Assembly: GCF_021389975.1 (NCBI RefSeq)
Contig: NZ_CP089981.1
Span: 3,745,501-3,809,500 of the forward strand
Length of the DNA: 64,000 nucleotides
Reading direction: 5' to 3'
From: Fulvivirga ulvae
GTDB taxonomy: Bacteria > Bacteroidota > Bacteroidia > Cytophagales > Cyclobacteriaceae
A program made the translations under genes and the position numbers. The notes under the pieces were generated by a model. The model was not told where the DNA came from. It was given only the letters and a program-made list of their open reading frames with translations, and did not search any database. This document shows, piece after piece, positions 46,089 through 55,103 of this stretch (positions are counted from its first letter, which is position 1; each line of letters opens with the position of its first letter).

Positions 46089-47867
46089 ATGAAAAACTAT
46101 GTCTCCATCCTTAACAAAGAGATATCAGGTTATCTGGTACTTCTATTGATCGCTTGTTTTACTAATGGGTATGCCCAGAAAAAGCATGACCTGAGTCTTT
46201 ATTATAATTATCTGAACTCGGCAGATACTCCTGGTATTGAGAAAAAGGAGGCTATGATGGCATCCTACGTATACAGGATCAATGCAGGCGGTTGGGAAAC
46301 GGGTGATGGCTGGTTTGCTGATTCATATGCGGACCCTTCTATTTATGTGAATTATGGACAGATAGGATATAATTCCGCTAATGGAGGTGGTTCGGGATGG
46401 GACGGAATTTATTCCAACAAAAGCCGCGTAAACATGAGCTCGTTTGATATGGAGTGGGATTTTCCTGTAGCCAATGGCAATTACATAGTCAATTTATATT
46501 TTGTGGAAAACATATCTACCTCCCAATCGATCGGGTCTCGAGTATTTGACGTGGAAATAGAAGGAATGAAGGCTTTGGAAAATTTTGATATATTGAAACA
46601 TACGGGGACAGACTTTGTAGCCCGGCTACCGTTTTCTGTAGCGGTAACTGATGGTAATATTGATATTAATTTCATTACAGAGGTGGGTAGTTCATTGATA
46701 ACCGCAATAGAAATAGAAGCGGGCTCCATAATTAATTATCCGATCACAAGTTTTAATGCTTATGGGCTCAACTTTACTATGAATGAAGGGCAGGAGCTCA
46801 GAGTGCCATTTATCTTTAGTGACATAGATAGTGCTCCTTCACAAATTGAGGTTTTTGGAGAGTTTTATGATGGAGGTACGGAAACATTCTATATTGTTGA
46901 TAATGGTGATGGTAGCGGTGAAATTGTGTTCCAGGCAGGGTATAGCGACTCCAGTATCGGTCACTACTTAATTTTTGGTGCGGATGATGAAAATGGTTCC
47001 GTCACTGACTGTCCGGCTTGCTGGGCGGCAGGAACACTGACCGTTATTAACACCCCAATTGGTAATGCAGTATATCGTGTCAATGCCGGGGACTGGAGCG
47101 AAGTCAGCGGGCCGGCGGTAAACTGGTCGGTTGATACATATTCAAAACCAAGTACCTATGTCAATAGTACAGCCATTGGCTTTACTACGGCCTCACATAC
47201 CGTTATGAGCAATCCTACTGATGCTCCAAGCGGCGTGTTCTTTAAATCGAGGGTTGATAACAGTTTCAATGATATGGCCTGGGAGTTTCCCTTACCGGAT
47301 GGTAATTATATTGCCAAACTATATTTTGTGGAGAGTAATTTTAACATGCCCGGCCAGCGTGTGTTTGATGTAGCGGTAGAAGGGGCAGTGGAACTGAGCT
47401 ACTTTGATATTTTGAGTGAAACAGCGAAGAATGTTCCGTTACAGAAGAATATTACCACCAATGTTACTGATGGAAGCCTGAGCATTGTTTTCGAAGACAG
47501 GGTGGCAAACCCTATTATAGCAGCGATTGAGGTTACTTACAATGGCCCGGTGGTGGTGCCGCCTGTAGCTCCTGAGCTGGATCTTGATGCATCAAATGCC
47601 AATAAACAGCTTTTGCGTGAGGTGTCGGTTAAACCCAACCCGGTACAGGATAGAATGACAGTAGTACTCCCTGAAGCTATAAAAGGAGAGGTAAACATAC
47701 GGCTATTTGATAGCAATAATCAGGTAAGGTACCAGTCTGCAGATGCCAGTAGCTTTGAGAGGGAAGAGGTACAATTTTATATCAGCCAGCAAATACCTCC
47801 CGGGGTGTATTATGCAGAGATATCGGATGGCGTTTCGAAATATTATGTAAAGGTTCTGAAGCAATAA
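46089..47867 (+). CDS. T9SS-sorted protein with two malectin-like domains (copy 1)
   Basis: Secreted protein of 592 residues. The signal peptide ends at NGYAQKK. Malectin-like domain 1 spans about 57-205 (YRINAGGWETGDGWFADS, MEWDFPVANGNYIVNLYFVE, SRVFDVEIEG). A cadherin-like middle part spans about 215-325 (MNEGQELRVPFIFSDIDSA) and ends with the paired-Cys motif DCPACWAAG. Domain 2 spans about 330-495 (YRVNAGDWSEV, MAWEFPLPDGNYIAKLYFVE). A T9SS type A sorting domain follows (SVKPNPVQDRMTVVLPEA ... YYVKVLKQ). Malectin folds bind sugars, so a surface carbohydrate-binding role is likely. It has a close paralog downstream. No enzyme domain is present. Confidence 0.9.
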   Translation: MKNYVSILNKEISGYLVLLLIACFTNGYAQKKHDLSLYYNYLNSADTPGIEKKEAMMASYVYRINAGGWETGDGWFADSYADPSIYVNYGQIGYNSANGGGSGWDGIYSNKSRVNMSSFDMEWDFPVANGNYIVNLYFVENISTSQSIGSRVFDVEIEGMKALENFDILKHTGTDFVARLPFSVAVTDGNIDINFITEVGSSLITAIEIEAGSIINYPITSFNAYGLNFTMNEGQELRVPFIFSDIDSAPSQIEVFGEFYDGGTETFYIVDNGDGSGEIVFQAGYSDSSIGHYLIFGADDENGSVTDCPACWAAGTLTVINTPIGNAVYRVNAGDWSEVSGPAVNWSVDTYSKPSTYVNSTAIGFTTASHTVMSNPTDAPSGVFFKSRVDNSFNDMAWEFPLPDGNYIAKLYFVESNFNMPGQRVFDVAVEGAVELSYFDILSETAKNVPLQKNITTNVTDGSLSIVFEDRVANPIIAAIEVTYNGPVVVPPVAPELDLDASNANKQLLREVSVKPNPVQDRMTVVLPEAIKGEVNIRLFDSNNQVRYQSADASSFEREEVQFYISQQIPPGVYYAEISDGVSKYYVKVLKQ

Positions 47868-47897
47868 TCAATTTTTAGTGAAGTAGAATCACAAAAG

Positions 47898-47933
47898 GGG
47901 TAAGATATTATCTGATCTTACCCTCTTTTTTTT
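47898..47933 (+). terminator. Rho-independent terminator
   Basis: Stem GGGTAAGAT / ATCTTACCC (47898-47906 and 47915-47923) with a T-rich tail. It separates the two malectin-like genes. The remaining 240 bp up to 48175 are AT-rich with no open frame and should hold the promoter of copy 2. Confidence 0.88.
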
Positions 47934-48175
47934 CGAGATATTAGCATACAGTAGTATGAGTGCATACAAATAAAGATGTTTTGATAATATTTTGTTTTAA
48001 CTTGTCTATCCATGCATAAGTACTTTTTAATATAAAATTTCCTATTTTTAATTTAATATAATTAGTAACTCGCATTTGTGCCCAACAACAAAGGAAGCGA
48101 GATTAGAGGGGATCGTATGTAGTCAATACCAAATTTTGGCATTTGAATATTTCGTATAACTAAAACCCTAACTAA

Positions 48176-49936
48176 ATGAAACGTAAATTTTATTTTCCTG
48201 CATGGACAAAGCTGTTTGTGGTCTTTTCACTAATGTTTTATTGTGCTTCTTATGCTCAAAAGCCGCAGGCTTATCAGATTGTGTCAGATAAGAACTTTGG
48301 CGAGATTCGGCCTGTACGTATGCTCACACTACCCGATTCAACTATTTTATACCGTGTCAATGCCGGTGGTACTGAGCATACTAATACATGGGCCGAAGAT
48401 TCCAGGGAAAACCCGAATTCCTATGTAAATCATAACCAAATCTGGTATAATAATGCTAATGGTGCCGGTGGTTTTTTTACCCAGAAGAGTAGGGTAAACT
48501 CCTCCCGTAATACTATGGAGTGGGATTTTCCTGTTTTGAACGAGAATCATATTGTGGCCTTATATTTTGCGGAAAGCGCTGCAACTTCTCAGACGGTTGG
48601 CTCGCGCGTTTTTGACGTGGAGATTGAAGGCCGAAAAGTGCTGGATGATTTTGATATTATGAAATTTACCGGCGCTGGAAGGGCAGTTGTATTCTATATT
48701 TCCGTTTTTATCGAGGACAATAATGTGGATATTGATTTTATCACTGAAGTCGGCAGCTCTTTGATCAGCGCTATTGAAATTGGAACCGGAGCATTGCCTA
48801 ATATGGATCCCTTCATTTCATACAACACCTACGGTCTGGACAGAACTGTGCGGGAAGGAACTGAATTGCGTATTCCGTTGACAGCGACCGACTTCGACAG
48901 CCCTGACAGTGTCATTACATTGGGAGGAGAAATTATTGGAGGGGATTTTTATACCATGGTCGATTATGGCGGAGGAAAAGGTGAACTGATCATCAGGCCT
49001 GGTTATGACGATGCCGGCGAATACCTTTTCTATGTAGAGTCCGGAGATGAAGACGGTGGATATACTGACTGTAATGCTTGTTGGGCGATGGGAAACCTGG
49101 TGGTGGTTGAGACACCTGTAGGTAATCCTGTATATCGAGTCAATGCCGGTGATTGGCGCATGGTTGAAGATACTGCCGTGCCATGGGAGATCGATAGCTT
49201 TCATGAGCCGAGTGCTTTTATTAATAGTGATGAAATACATCTGACTACAGCTTCTCACACTATTACCTCTAACCCTACCGATGCGCCGGATGGTGTTTTC
49301 TATAAATCGCGTGTTTCCGTACGTGATCTGGAGAATATGGAATGGAATTTTCCTGTTCCCAATGGTAATTACACCGCTAAACTCTATTTTGTAGACAGCA
49401 AGCCTGATTACGTAAAGGACCGGATTTTTGATGTTTTGGTCGAGGGGGACACAGTGTTAAACCATTTTAACATTCTCAGTGAAGTAGCACGTAATACCCC
49501 GATACAAAAAAATATACCGGCTCAGGTAACTGATGGAAATCTGACTATTTCATTCGATGATCTCACCTTCGACCGTATCGGAACAATAGTAGCTGCAATC
49601 GAGATTGTTTACGAAGGACAGATAGTAGATGAAATGGCTGATCATTTGGCTTTGGATGCATCAGCAGCGAATAAGGAATTGCTTAAGGAGATCTCTGTTT
49701 ACCCCAACCCGGTCGAAAACGTAATGGTGTTAAAGTTTCCTGACCAGATACAAGGGAAAGTAGAGGTTCGGCTGATTGATAGCAGCAACCAGGTAAGGTA
49801 CAAAGCATCAAACGATAGTGATGTTATGCGCTCAGAGGTTCAATTTCTAATTGATAGCAGTCTTCCTTCCGGTGTTTATCATGCAGAAATCTCAGATGGG
49901 CATTCCCGCCGGTATGTCAAAGTGTTGAAGCGGTAA
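48176..49936 (+). CDS. T9SS-sorted protein with two malectin-like domains (copy 2)
   Basis: Paralog of the preceding gene, 586 residues, with the same order of parts. The signal peptide ends at ASYAQKPQ. Malectin-like domain 1 follows (YRVNAGGTEHTNTWAEDS, MEWDFPVLNENHIVALYFAE), then the middle part with VREGTELRIPLTATDFDSPD and DCNACWAMG. Domain 2 (YRVNAGDWRMVEDTAVPW, MEWNFPVPNGNYTAKLYFVD) precedes a type A T9SS domain (SVYPNPVENVMVLKFPDQ ... YVKVLKR). Each copy has its own terminator, so they are separate transcription units that arose by tandem duplication. Confidence 0.9.
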   Translation: MKRKFYFPAWTKLFVVFSLMFYCASYAQKPQAYQIVSDKNFGEIRPVRMLTLPDSTILYRVNAGGTEHTNTWAEDSRENPNSYVNHNQIWYNNANGAGGFFTQKSRVNSSRNTMEWDFPVLNENHIVALYFAESAATSQTVGSRVFDVEIEGRKVLDDFDIMKFTGAGRAVVFYISVFIEDNNVDIDFITEVGSSLISAIEIGTGALPNMDPFISYNTYGLDRTVREGTELRIPLTATDFDSPDSVITLGGEIIGGDFYTMVDYGGGKGELIIRPGYDDAGEYLFYVESGDEDGGYTDCNACWAMGNLVVVETPVGNPVYRVNAGDWRMVEDTAVPWEIDSFHEPSAFINSDEIHLTTASHTITSNPTDAPDGVFYKSRVSVRDLENMEWNFPVPNGNYTAKLYFVDSKPDYVKDRIFDVLVEGDTVLNHFNILSEVARNTPIQKNIPAQVTDGNLTISFDDLTFDRIGTIVAAIEIVYEGQIVDEMADHLALDASAANKELLKEISVYPNPVENVMVLKFPDQIQGKVEVRLIDSSNQVRYKASNDSDVMRSEVQFLIDSSLPSGVYHAEISDGHSRRYVKVLKR

Positions 49937-49950
49937 AGGAAATATGCCGT

Positions 49951-49982
49951 AAAAGGGAGTGGTTGCCGCCACTTCCTTTTTT
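49951..49982 (+). terminator. Rho-independent terminator
   Basis: AAAAGGGAGTGG and CCACTTCCTTTTTT pair with one G-U, followed by T, 14 bp after the stop of copy 2. Confidence 0.8.
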
Positions 49983-50020
49983 AATGTCCGGGGATCAACT
50001 CTGGCACTACAGGCCAGACC

Positions 50021-50665
50021 TCACTTTATTCTTTTTCCAGGCTCTGCTACCAGGGTTGCAATACCTAAAAGTATGTACAGACAGCCACTAATATATTTTT
50101 GGAATTTTAACCTTACCGGGTTTCGATGAAGATAACTTTTTATTGACCCTGCCAGCAATGCATAAATGCTGTCACTTATGATACTTAGTGCAATAAATAT
50201 CAGACCCAGAGTAAATATTTGCCATGTGGAAGAAGTTGTACCCGGGGCGATGAACTGAGGTAGAAAAGCAAAAAAGAACAATGCTGTTTTGGGATTGAGT
50301 ATGTTTACAATCGCACCCTGAAAGAAAACCTTACTGAGTTTTTGCTTCTCAAATTTCATATTAATGTCAGGAGTCTCAGTTTTTGCAGTCAAACTTTTGA
50401 TACCCATGTAGATCAGGTAAGCTGCTCCCGCATACTTGATCACATTAAAAGCCATGGCAGAGGAGACCAATATTGCCGAGATACCTAGTGCAGCGGCTAA
50501 AAGGTGTACCAGGGTGCCTAGTTGTATGCCTAAAACGGATACCACACCAGCCGTTCTTCCCTGGTCAATACTCTTGGCAACTACAAAGAATACCGCGGGC
50601 CCGGGAATGACTAAAAGTAAAATAGATGCAAATATGAATGTGATGAGTTGGGTCGGTTCAAACAT
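50021..50665 (-). CDS. LysE/RhtB family exporter
   Basis: Inner-membrane exporter of amino acids or small metabolites, 214 residues from ATG 50665 (MFEPTQLITFIFASILLLVI). Six hydrophobic segments and the family motif LLVIPGPAVFFVVAKSIDQG are seen, as is NPKTALFFFAFLPQF. The substrate is unknown. It lies 60 bp after the flavoprotein gene on the same strand and may be cotranscribed. Confidence 0.92.
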   Translation of the reverse strand: MFEPTQLITFIFASILLLVIPGPAVFFVVAKSIDQGRTAGVVSVLGIQLGTLVHLLAAALGISAILVSSAMAFNVIKYAGAAYLIYMGIKSLTAKTETPDINMKFEKQKLSKVFFQGAIVNILNPKTALFFFAFLPQFIAPGTTSSTWQIFTLGLIFIALSIISDSIYALLAGSIKSYLHRNPVRLKFQKYISGCLYILLGIATLVAEPGKRIK

Positions 50666-50725
50666 GGTCAGGTAGTTATGGATTAAAGCTTTAGTCAACG
50701 CAATATCAGAGGAGGAGGTTACAGG

Positions 50726-51778
50726 TTAATTCAGATAGTCTTCTATTTCTTTTACAGTCTGTCGTGCAGTGCGCCCGACACCAATCAAAGTGGCGGAGGC
50801 ATAACCCGTCCAGCCTCCGTAACCTACAAGCCAGAGGCCTCCCAAGGCAATAGCTTTTGTGTCTTTGGTTGCTATTCTACCATTTTCCACAATATTTAAT
50901 CCTTCTAAATGATCCAGTGAAGACTTAAACCCTGTACACCAGATTACAGCATCAAATGCTTCTTTTGTGCCATCAGGCCAGGTGACACCGTTATTGTAAA
51001 ATGCGGTGAAGGGACGAACAGTGCTCAGTACATTGCGTTCACGGGCTTCTTTGACGGAGGCAACCATTACAACGTCTCCCAGAGAGCCAACCGGTTTGAT
51101 CTCTTTGCCTTCCAGCCGGGCTTTGTACTGCCTGGTGGCAAACTCAAAAAGGTATCGCCCATCAACATCATCGGGGAGAAATTTGGGATCCTCCAGCGTT
51201 ACCCAGGTAGTGCTGGCCACTTTGGATACTTCCGCCAGTATCTGGGCTCCGGAATTGCCACCTCCGATGATTAAAACCTTTTTGTTTGCAAACCCCTGTT
51301 CATGGCGATATTGGGCAGAATGCACCTGAATGCCTTCAAACTCATCAAGGCCCGCGTAATCGGGAATAAACGGCTTTTTCCATGTCCCGGTGGCGCTGAT
51401 CAAAGCTGTGCAGGTGTACTCACCTTTTGAAGTTTCCAAAATGAACCTGCCATTTGCCTTGGTAATGGAATGGACAGCTACGGGTCGTTCAACAGGTAGC
51501 TTATACCGCTTTTCATAGTCTGTCAGGTATTGTATTACCTGTGCCTTGCCCGGATATGCTTCATCACCCTTAGGCATTATCCAGCCCGGTAATGAGCTAT
51601 GCTCTGCCGGAGAGAATAACTTTAAAGAATCCCAGGTTTTCAGCCATGCCCCGCCGGGCTTTTCCTGCTCATCGAGAATAATATATTTTAAACCTGTACG
51701 GCGGAGAAAATAGCCTGTTGCCAGTCCACTTTGTCCGCCGCCTATCACGATTACATCAAAATGCTGCTGGTCTGCCAT
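50726..51778 (-). CDS. Flavin-containing NAD(P)-dependent monooxygenase-like protein
   Basis: FAD/NAD(P)-binding oxidoreductase of 350 residues from ATG 51778. The FAD Rossmann motif is VIVIGGGQSGLATGYFLRR and the NADPH motif is VLIIGGGNSGAQILAEVSK. SATGTWKKPFIPDYAGL matches class B flavoprotein monooxygenases, and VIWCTGFKSSLDHL is the later ATG-like motif. Such enzymes oxidise sulfur, nitrogen or ketone groups; the substrate here is unknown. An alternative start at 51811 adds 11 residues. Confidence 0.9.
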   Translation of the reverse strand: MADQQHFDVIVIGGGQSGLATGYFLRRTGLKYIILDEQEKPGGAWLKTWDSLKLFSPAEHSSLPGWIMPKGDEAYPGKAQVIQYLTDYEKRYKLPVERPVAVHSITKANGRFILETSKGEYTCTALISATGTWKKPFIPDYAGLDEFEGIQVHSAQYRHEQGFANKKVLIIGGGNSGAQILAEVSKVASTTWVTLEDPKFLPDDVDGRYLFEFATRQYKARLEGKEIKPVGSLGDVVMVASVKEARERNVLSTVRPFTAFYNNGVTWPDGTKEAFDAVIWCTGFKSSLDHLEGLNIVENGRIATKDTKAIALGGLWLVGYGGWTGYASATLIGVGRTARQTVKEIEDYLN

Positions 51779-51903
51779 GTGTACAAGTATAGCATTATTC
51801 ATTAAATTCATCTAAATTTTTAAAATGTCTGTAACCATTTCAAAGTCGCTCAGTTTCCCTGTTTGAAAATGGTTCGGAACCCTGCAAATAAAATATTGAT
51901 CTA

Positions 51904-52461
51904 TTGGATTCGATTTCGGATAATGCTTTGATGCTGAAGGTGAGAGATGGTGATCTCGATAAGTTGGGATTGCTCTTTGAGCGGTATAAAAAAATACTTT
52001 TCGGCTTCTTTTATAACATGAGTCATGATGCCGGGCTGAGTGAAGACCTCGTACAGAATGTTTTTATGAGGATACTTAAATACAGGGCTGGTTTTAAAGG
52101 TGATGGAGAGTTTAAGGTGTGGATGTTTCATATCGCCCGCAACGTAGGGCATGATCATTACCGCAAAACTAAGGGGAAGGAGACGGATGAGATAGACAAC
52201 TGGAAGGACAAACTCGGCGATGATAATATGAACAGGGAAGTTGAAATAGAAAAGGGCGAAGACCTGGATCTGCTGAGGCTTGCACTTAAGCGGCTTGACG
52301 AAGAGAAAAGGGAAATACTCACGCTTAGCAAGCTGGAAGGGATGAAGTATAAAAATATTGGGGATATCCTTAATTGTTCTGAAGGTGCTGTTAAGGTTAA
52401 GGTGTTCAGGGCGCTGCAAGCGTTAAAGCAGGAATACATGTATTTGCAGGCCAGGGTATAA
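51904..52461 (+). CDS. ECF-type RNA polymerase sigma factor
   Basis: Sigma-70 family protein of 185 residues. Region 2 (LSEDLVQNVFMRILKYRAGF, FKVWMFHIARNVGHDHYRK) and region 4 (LDEEKREILTLSKLEGMKYK, then SEGAVKVKVFRAL, the -35 recognition helix) are clear. Regions 1.1 and 3 are missing, as in ECF factors. The start is TTG 51904; the first ATG (51931) would cut the conserved DNALMLKVRDGD start. It leads a five-gene unit with a HEAT-repeat membrane protein, two DUF4097 proteins and an acidic/aromatic protein, and likely controls an envelope response. Confidence 0.93.
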   Translation: MDSISDNALMLKVRDGDLDKLGLLFERYKKILFGFFYNMSHDAGLSEDLVQNVFMRILKYRAGFKGDGEFKVWMFHIARNVGHDHYRKTKGKETDEIDNWKDKLGDDNMNREVEIEKGEDLDLLRLALKRLDEEKREILTLSKLEGMKYKNIGDILNCSEGAVKVKVFRALQALKQEYMYLQARV

Positions 52462-52493
52462 AACATAAGGAAGTATTTAGCAAAACATAGACA

Positions 52494-53279
52494 ATGGATA
52501 CGAAGGATTTGATAAACAAATACAGGTCAGGACGGCTTTTGGCTGAGGAAGAGGAGTTGCTGGACAGGTACATAGAAAATGGCACGGTGAGCCTTGATGA
52601 GCTTGAAGATTTGAAGGGTATCAAAGTCAATTTTGAAGCGCTGCCAACACCAGAGCCATCTCAAAATCTGTCTGATGCTTTCTATGCTAACCTGGAAGCG
52701 ACCAAACAAAAGGAGCAAAAATCCAAAGCTTTAGCCCACTGGTTTGCCCAACTATGGGCAGGTCAGCCGGCTCTGCGGTGGGCTTATAGTGTGGGGTTGA
52801 TAGCGCTGGGGGTAGGCTTAGGTTATTTGCTCAGGCCTGGTGGTGAAGACAACCGCAAGCTGGAAAACCTTTCCGCAGAAGTGAGTGAAATGAAGGAGAT
52901 GATGATGCTGACATTGCTTGATAAGGAATCGCCAAGCGACCGCCTCAAGGCTGTAAACCTTACCAGTGAGTTGCCTGATGCCAGCGTAAAAGTGACAGAG
53001 GCTTTGCTGAAAACGCTTAACAATGATGAAAATGTGAATGTAAGGCTGGCTACACTTGAAGCGCTGTACCCTTATGCTTCGCACCCACAGGTGAGGGAAG
53101 GCCTGATCAAGGCCATAGCCATGCAGGAGTCGCCGTTGGTACAGATGGCACTGGCGGAGATGATGGTGGCTCTTCAGGAGAAAAGGTCAGTCGAAAATCT
53201 TGAAAAGGTATTGAAAAACAAAAACACGCCTCCCGAGGTCAGGGAGAGAATTGAGAAAAGCATTGAAGTGCTGATATAA
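52494..53279 (+). CDS. Membrane HEAT-repeat protein, probable anti-sigma factor
   Basis: Protein of 261 residues. The cytosolic N-terminal part is acidic and helical (LINKYRSGRLLAEEEELLDR). One membrane helix lies near 94-114 (AYSVGLIALGVGLGYLLRP). The C-terminal side has HEAT-like helical repeats (DRLKAVNLTSELPDASVKV, VNVRLATLEALYPYASHPQV, SPLVQMALAEMMVALQEKR). Position right after the sigma gene, a single membrane pass and an N-terminus with helical motifs suggest an anti-sigma factor with a periplasmic sensor. I saw no clear zinc-binding (ZAS) motif, so the assignment is by context. Confidence 0.75.
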   Translation: MDTKDLINKYRSGRLLAEEEELLDRYIENGTVSLDELEDLKGIKVNFEALPTPEPSQNLSDAFYANLEATKQKEQKSKALAHWFAQLWAGQPALRWAYSVGLIALGVGLGYLLRPGGEDNRKLENLSAEVSEMKEMMMLTLLDKESPSDRLKAVNLTSELPDASVKVTEALLKTLNNDENVNVRLATLEALYPYASHPQVREGLIKAIAMQESPLVQMALAEMMVALQEKRSVENLEKVLKNKNTPPEVRERIEKSIEVLI

Positions 53280-53303
53280 CAACAAGGTCAAAAACTCAAA
53301 ATA

Positions 53304-54179
53304 ATGAAAACTATAATAACAACAATTTTAGCAGGCTTGATGGCGGGAAACCTTCCCGCCCAGAGCTATAGCGAAGACATAAGGCAGGAGATAAGTTTTG
53401 AAAAGCCAGGTGCAGCGAATGTCTTATACTTAACCAATATCAACGGCAGTATCAAGGTAGAGGCTTATGAAGGCCAGAAGGTTATACTGGAAGCTAAAAA
53501 ACAGGTGAAGACAAAAACCAATGAGCGGCTTGGGCGCTCAAGGCAGGAATTAAGCCTGGGGGTTATCGATCGCTACGATACCATCATAGTGTATGTGAAG
53601 GGACCTTGCGGAGCATTTGGGGTCAAGAGCAACAAACATGGAGAAAGCAGATGGAACTACAACTGGAACAACTGCGAATACGACTATGATTTTAAATTTG
53701 ATTTTACTTTAAAGGTGCCAAAAGCCATGAATTTATACCTCTCCACGATCAACGAGGGCGATATTGATGTGGGCAGTGTCAGCGGATCATTGAATGTGAA
53801 CAATGTCAACGGAGGCATTAGCCTTAAGCAAGTGTCAGGGTTGGCCAAAGTACATACGATCAATGGTAATGTTACCCTGGATTATCAAAGCCTGCCTAAA
53901 GAAGCATCGAAGTACTATACTTTAAATGGAGATATCAATGTGTTATTCCCGAAAGGATTGAAAGCAGACATGACCTTTAAAAGCTTCAATGGTGATTTTT
54001 ATACCAATATTGAAAAGTTGGAATATAAACAGGCGGTAGTCGAAAAGAAGCCAGCCGGTAAATCAGAAGGCCTGGCTTATAAGGTAGATAGCCGTACGGC
54101 CATTAGTGTAGGAGGGGGCGGTGTAAAGCTTGATTTCGAAACCTTTAACGGAAATGTATTTGTAAAGGAGAAACAGTAA
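53304..54179 (+). CDS. DUF4097 family surface/envelope protein (copy 1)
   Basis: Exported protein of 291 residues with a signal peptide ending at NLPAQSYS. The rest is a single-stranded beta-helix-like DUF4097 domain with repeats of the type NGxIxLxxVxG (INEGDIDVGSVSGSLNVNNV, NGGISLKQVSGLAKVHTING). Such domains are thought to be adhesin-like or shed at the surface; no enzyme site is seen. It lies 24 bp after the HEAT gene. Confidence 0.83.
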   Translation: MKTIITTILAGLMAGNLPAQSYSEDIRQEISFEKPGAANVLYLTNINGSIKVEAYEGQKVILEAKKQVKTKTNERLGRSRQELSLGVIDRYDTIIVYVKGPCGAFGVKSNKHGESRWNYNWNNCEYDYDFKFDFTLKVPKAMNLYLSTINEGDIDVGSVSGSLNVNNVNGGISLKQVSGLAKVHTINGNVTLDYQSLPKEASKYYTLNGDINVLFPKGLKADMTFKSFNGDFYTNIEKLEYKQAVVEKKPAGKSEGLAYKVDSRTAISVGGGGVKLDFETFNGNVFVKEKQ

Positions 54180-54243
54180 CAATAACAACAATAAACAATA
54201 ACAACAACTCAAAATAAATAGGATAAACAAAATTTAGATCAAG

Positions 54244-55050
54244 ATGAAAAAGGTTTTAACAATAATGATAATGTTGCTCATACTGATATGTGCAAAGTAT
54301 GGATTGGCACAGGACAATGGCGAGCTGATCGTACCCTTTAGCGACCCGTCCAAGAAGGGAAAAGTAAGGGTGGAGCTTAAGAAAGGTTCGATCGAAGTGA
54401 GAGGTACGGACAGGAAGGATGTGCTCATAGTCTATAAGGGCAGGAAAGGAAAAGAAAGGCAAAATGACACAAAAGATGGCTTAAGAAGGATATCCGGGGC
54501 TGCCATGGATATGGAGGTGAGCGAAAAGAACAACTATATTGACATTGAATCAGACTCTTGGAACAGCGGGCTTGACCTGGTAGTGGAGGTGCCAAAAAAT
54601 GTAGACCTGCACGTGGAGACCTATAACGATGGAAACCTTTTCATTGGAAATGTCAACGGGGAAATTGTAGCCGATAACTATAATGGCAAAATAACAGCAG
54701 AAAACATCGCAGGCTCACTGGTTGCAAATACTTACAATGGAAGCATCAAGGCCACTTTTGATAAAGTATCTCCTGATTCGCCCATGGCCTTTACTACCTA
54801 CAATGGCGATGTAGACCTCACGTTGCCTGCCACTTTTAAAGCCAGCCTCAAAATGAAAACTGCCCAGGGTGAGATCTATTCCGGATTTGATTTTTCAGTG
54901 GTCAAAAATGAGGCGGTGACCAAAACGGAGAAAAAATCCGGCACTTACAAAGTTTACCTCGACGACTGGGTGAGGGGTGATATCAACGGTGGAGGCCCGG
55001 AGTTTATGATCAAAAACTATAACGGGGATATCTACCTGCGTAAGAAGTAA
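54244..55050 (+). CDS. DUF4097 family surface/envelope protein (copy 2)
   Basis: Exported protein of 268 residues with the same beta-helix-like repeats (YNDGNLFIGNVNGEIVADNY, NGKITAENIAGSLVANTYNG). The signal peptide ends near YGLAQDNG. It is a diverged relative of the preceding gene. The 64-bp spacer is unusually rich in CAA/AAC triplets (54180-54212). It is cotranscribed with its neighbours by spacing. Confidence 0.83.
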   Translation: MKKVLTIMIMLLILICAKYGLAQDNGELIVPFSDPSKKGKVRVELKKGSIEVRGTDRKDVLIVYKGRKGKERQNDTKDGLRRISGAAMDMEVSEKNNYIDIESDSWNSGLDLVVEVPKNVDLHVETYNDGNLFIGNVNGEIVADNYNGKITAENIAGSLVANTYNGSIKATFDKVSPDSPMAFTTYNGDVDLTLPATFKASLKMKTAQGEIYSGFDFSVVKNEAVTKTEKKSGTYKVYLDDWVRGDINGGGPEFMIKNYNGDIYLRKK

Positions 55051-55103
55051 ACTTTCCCATTACAAATCCAGTAAAAGTATTTACAACCGATTCACAAACT
55101 ACT

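Noticed and set aside
46089..49936. Tandem malectin genes as one operon
   Set aside because: A clear rho-independent terminator lies between them, and the spacer is 308 bp.
51901..52419. 172-residue minus-strand frame over the ECF sigma gene
   Set aside because: No family resemblance, while the plus strand has clear sigma regions 2 and 4.
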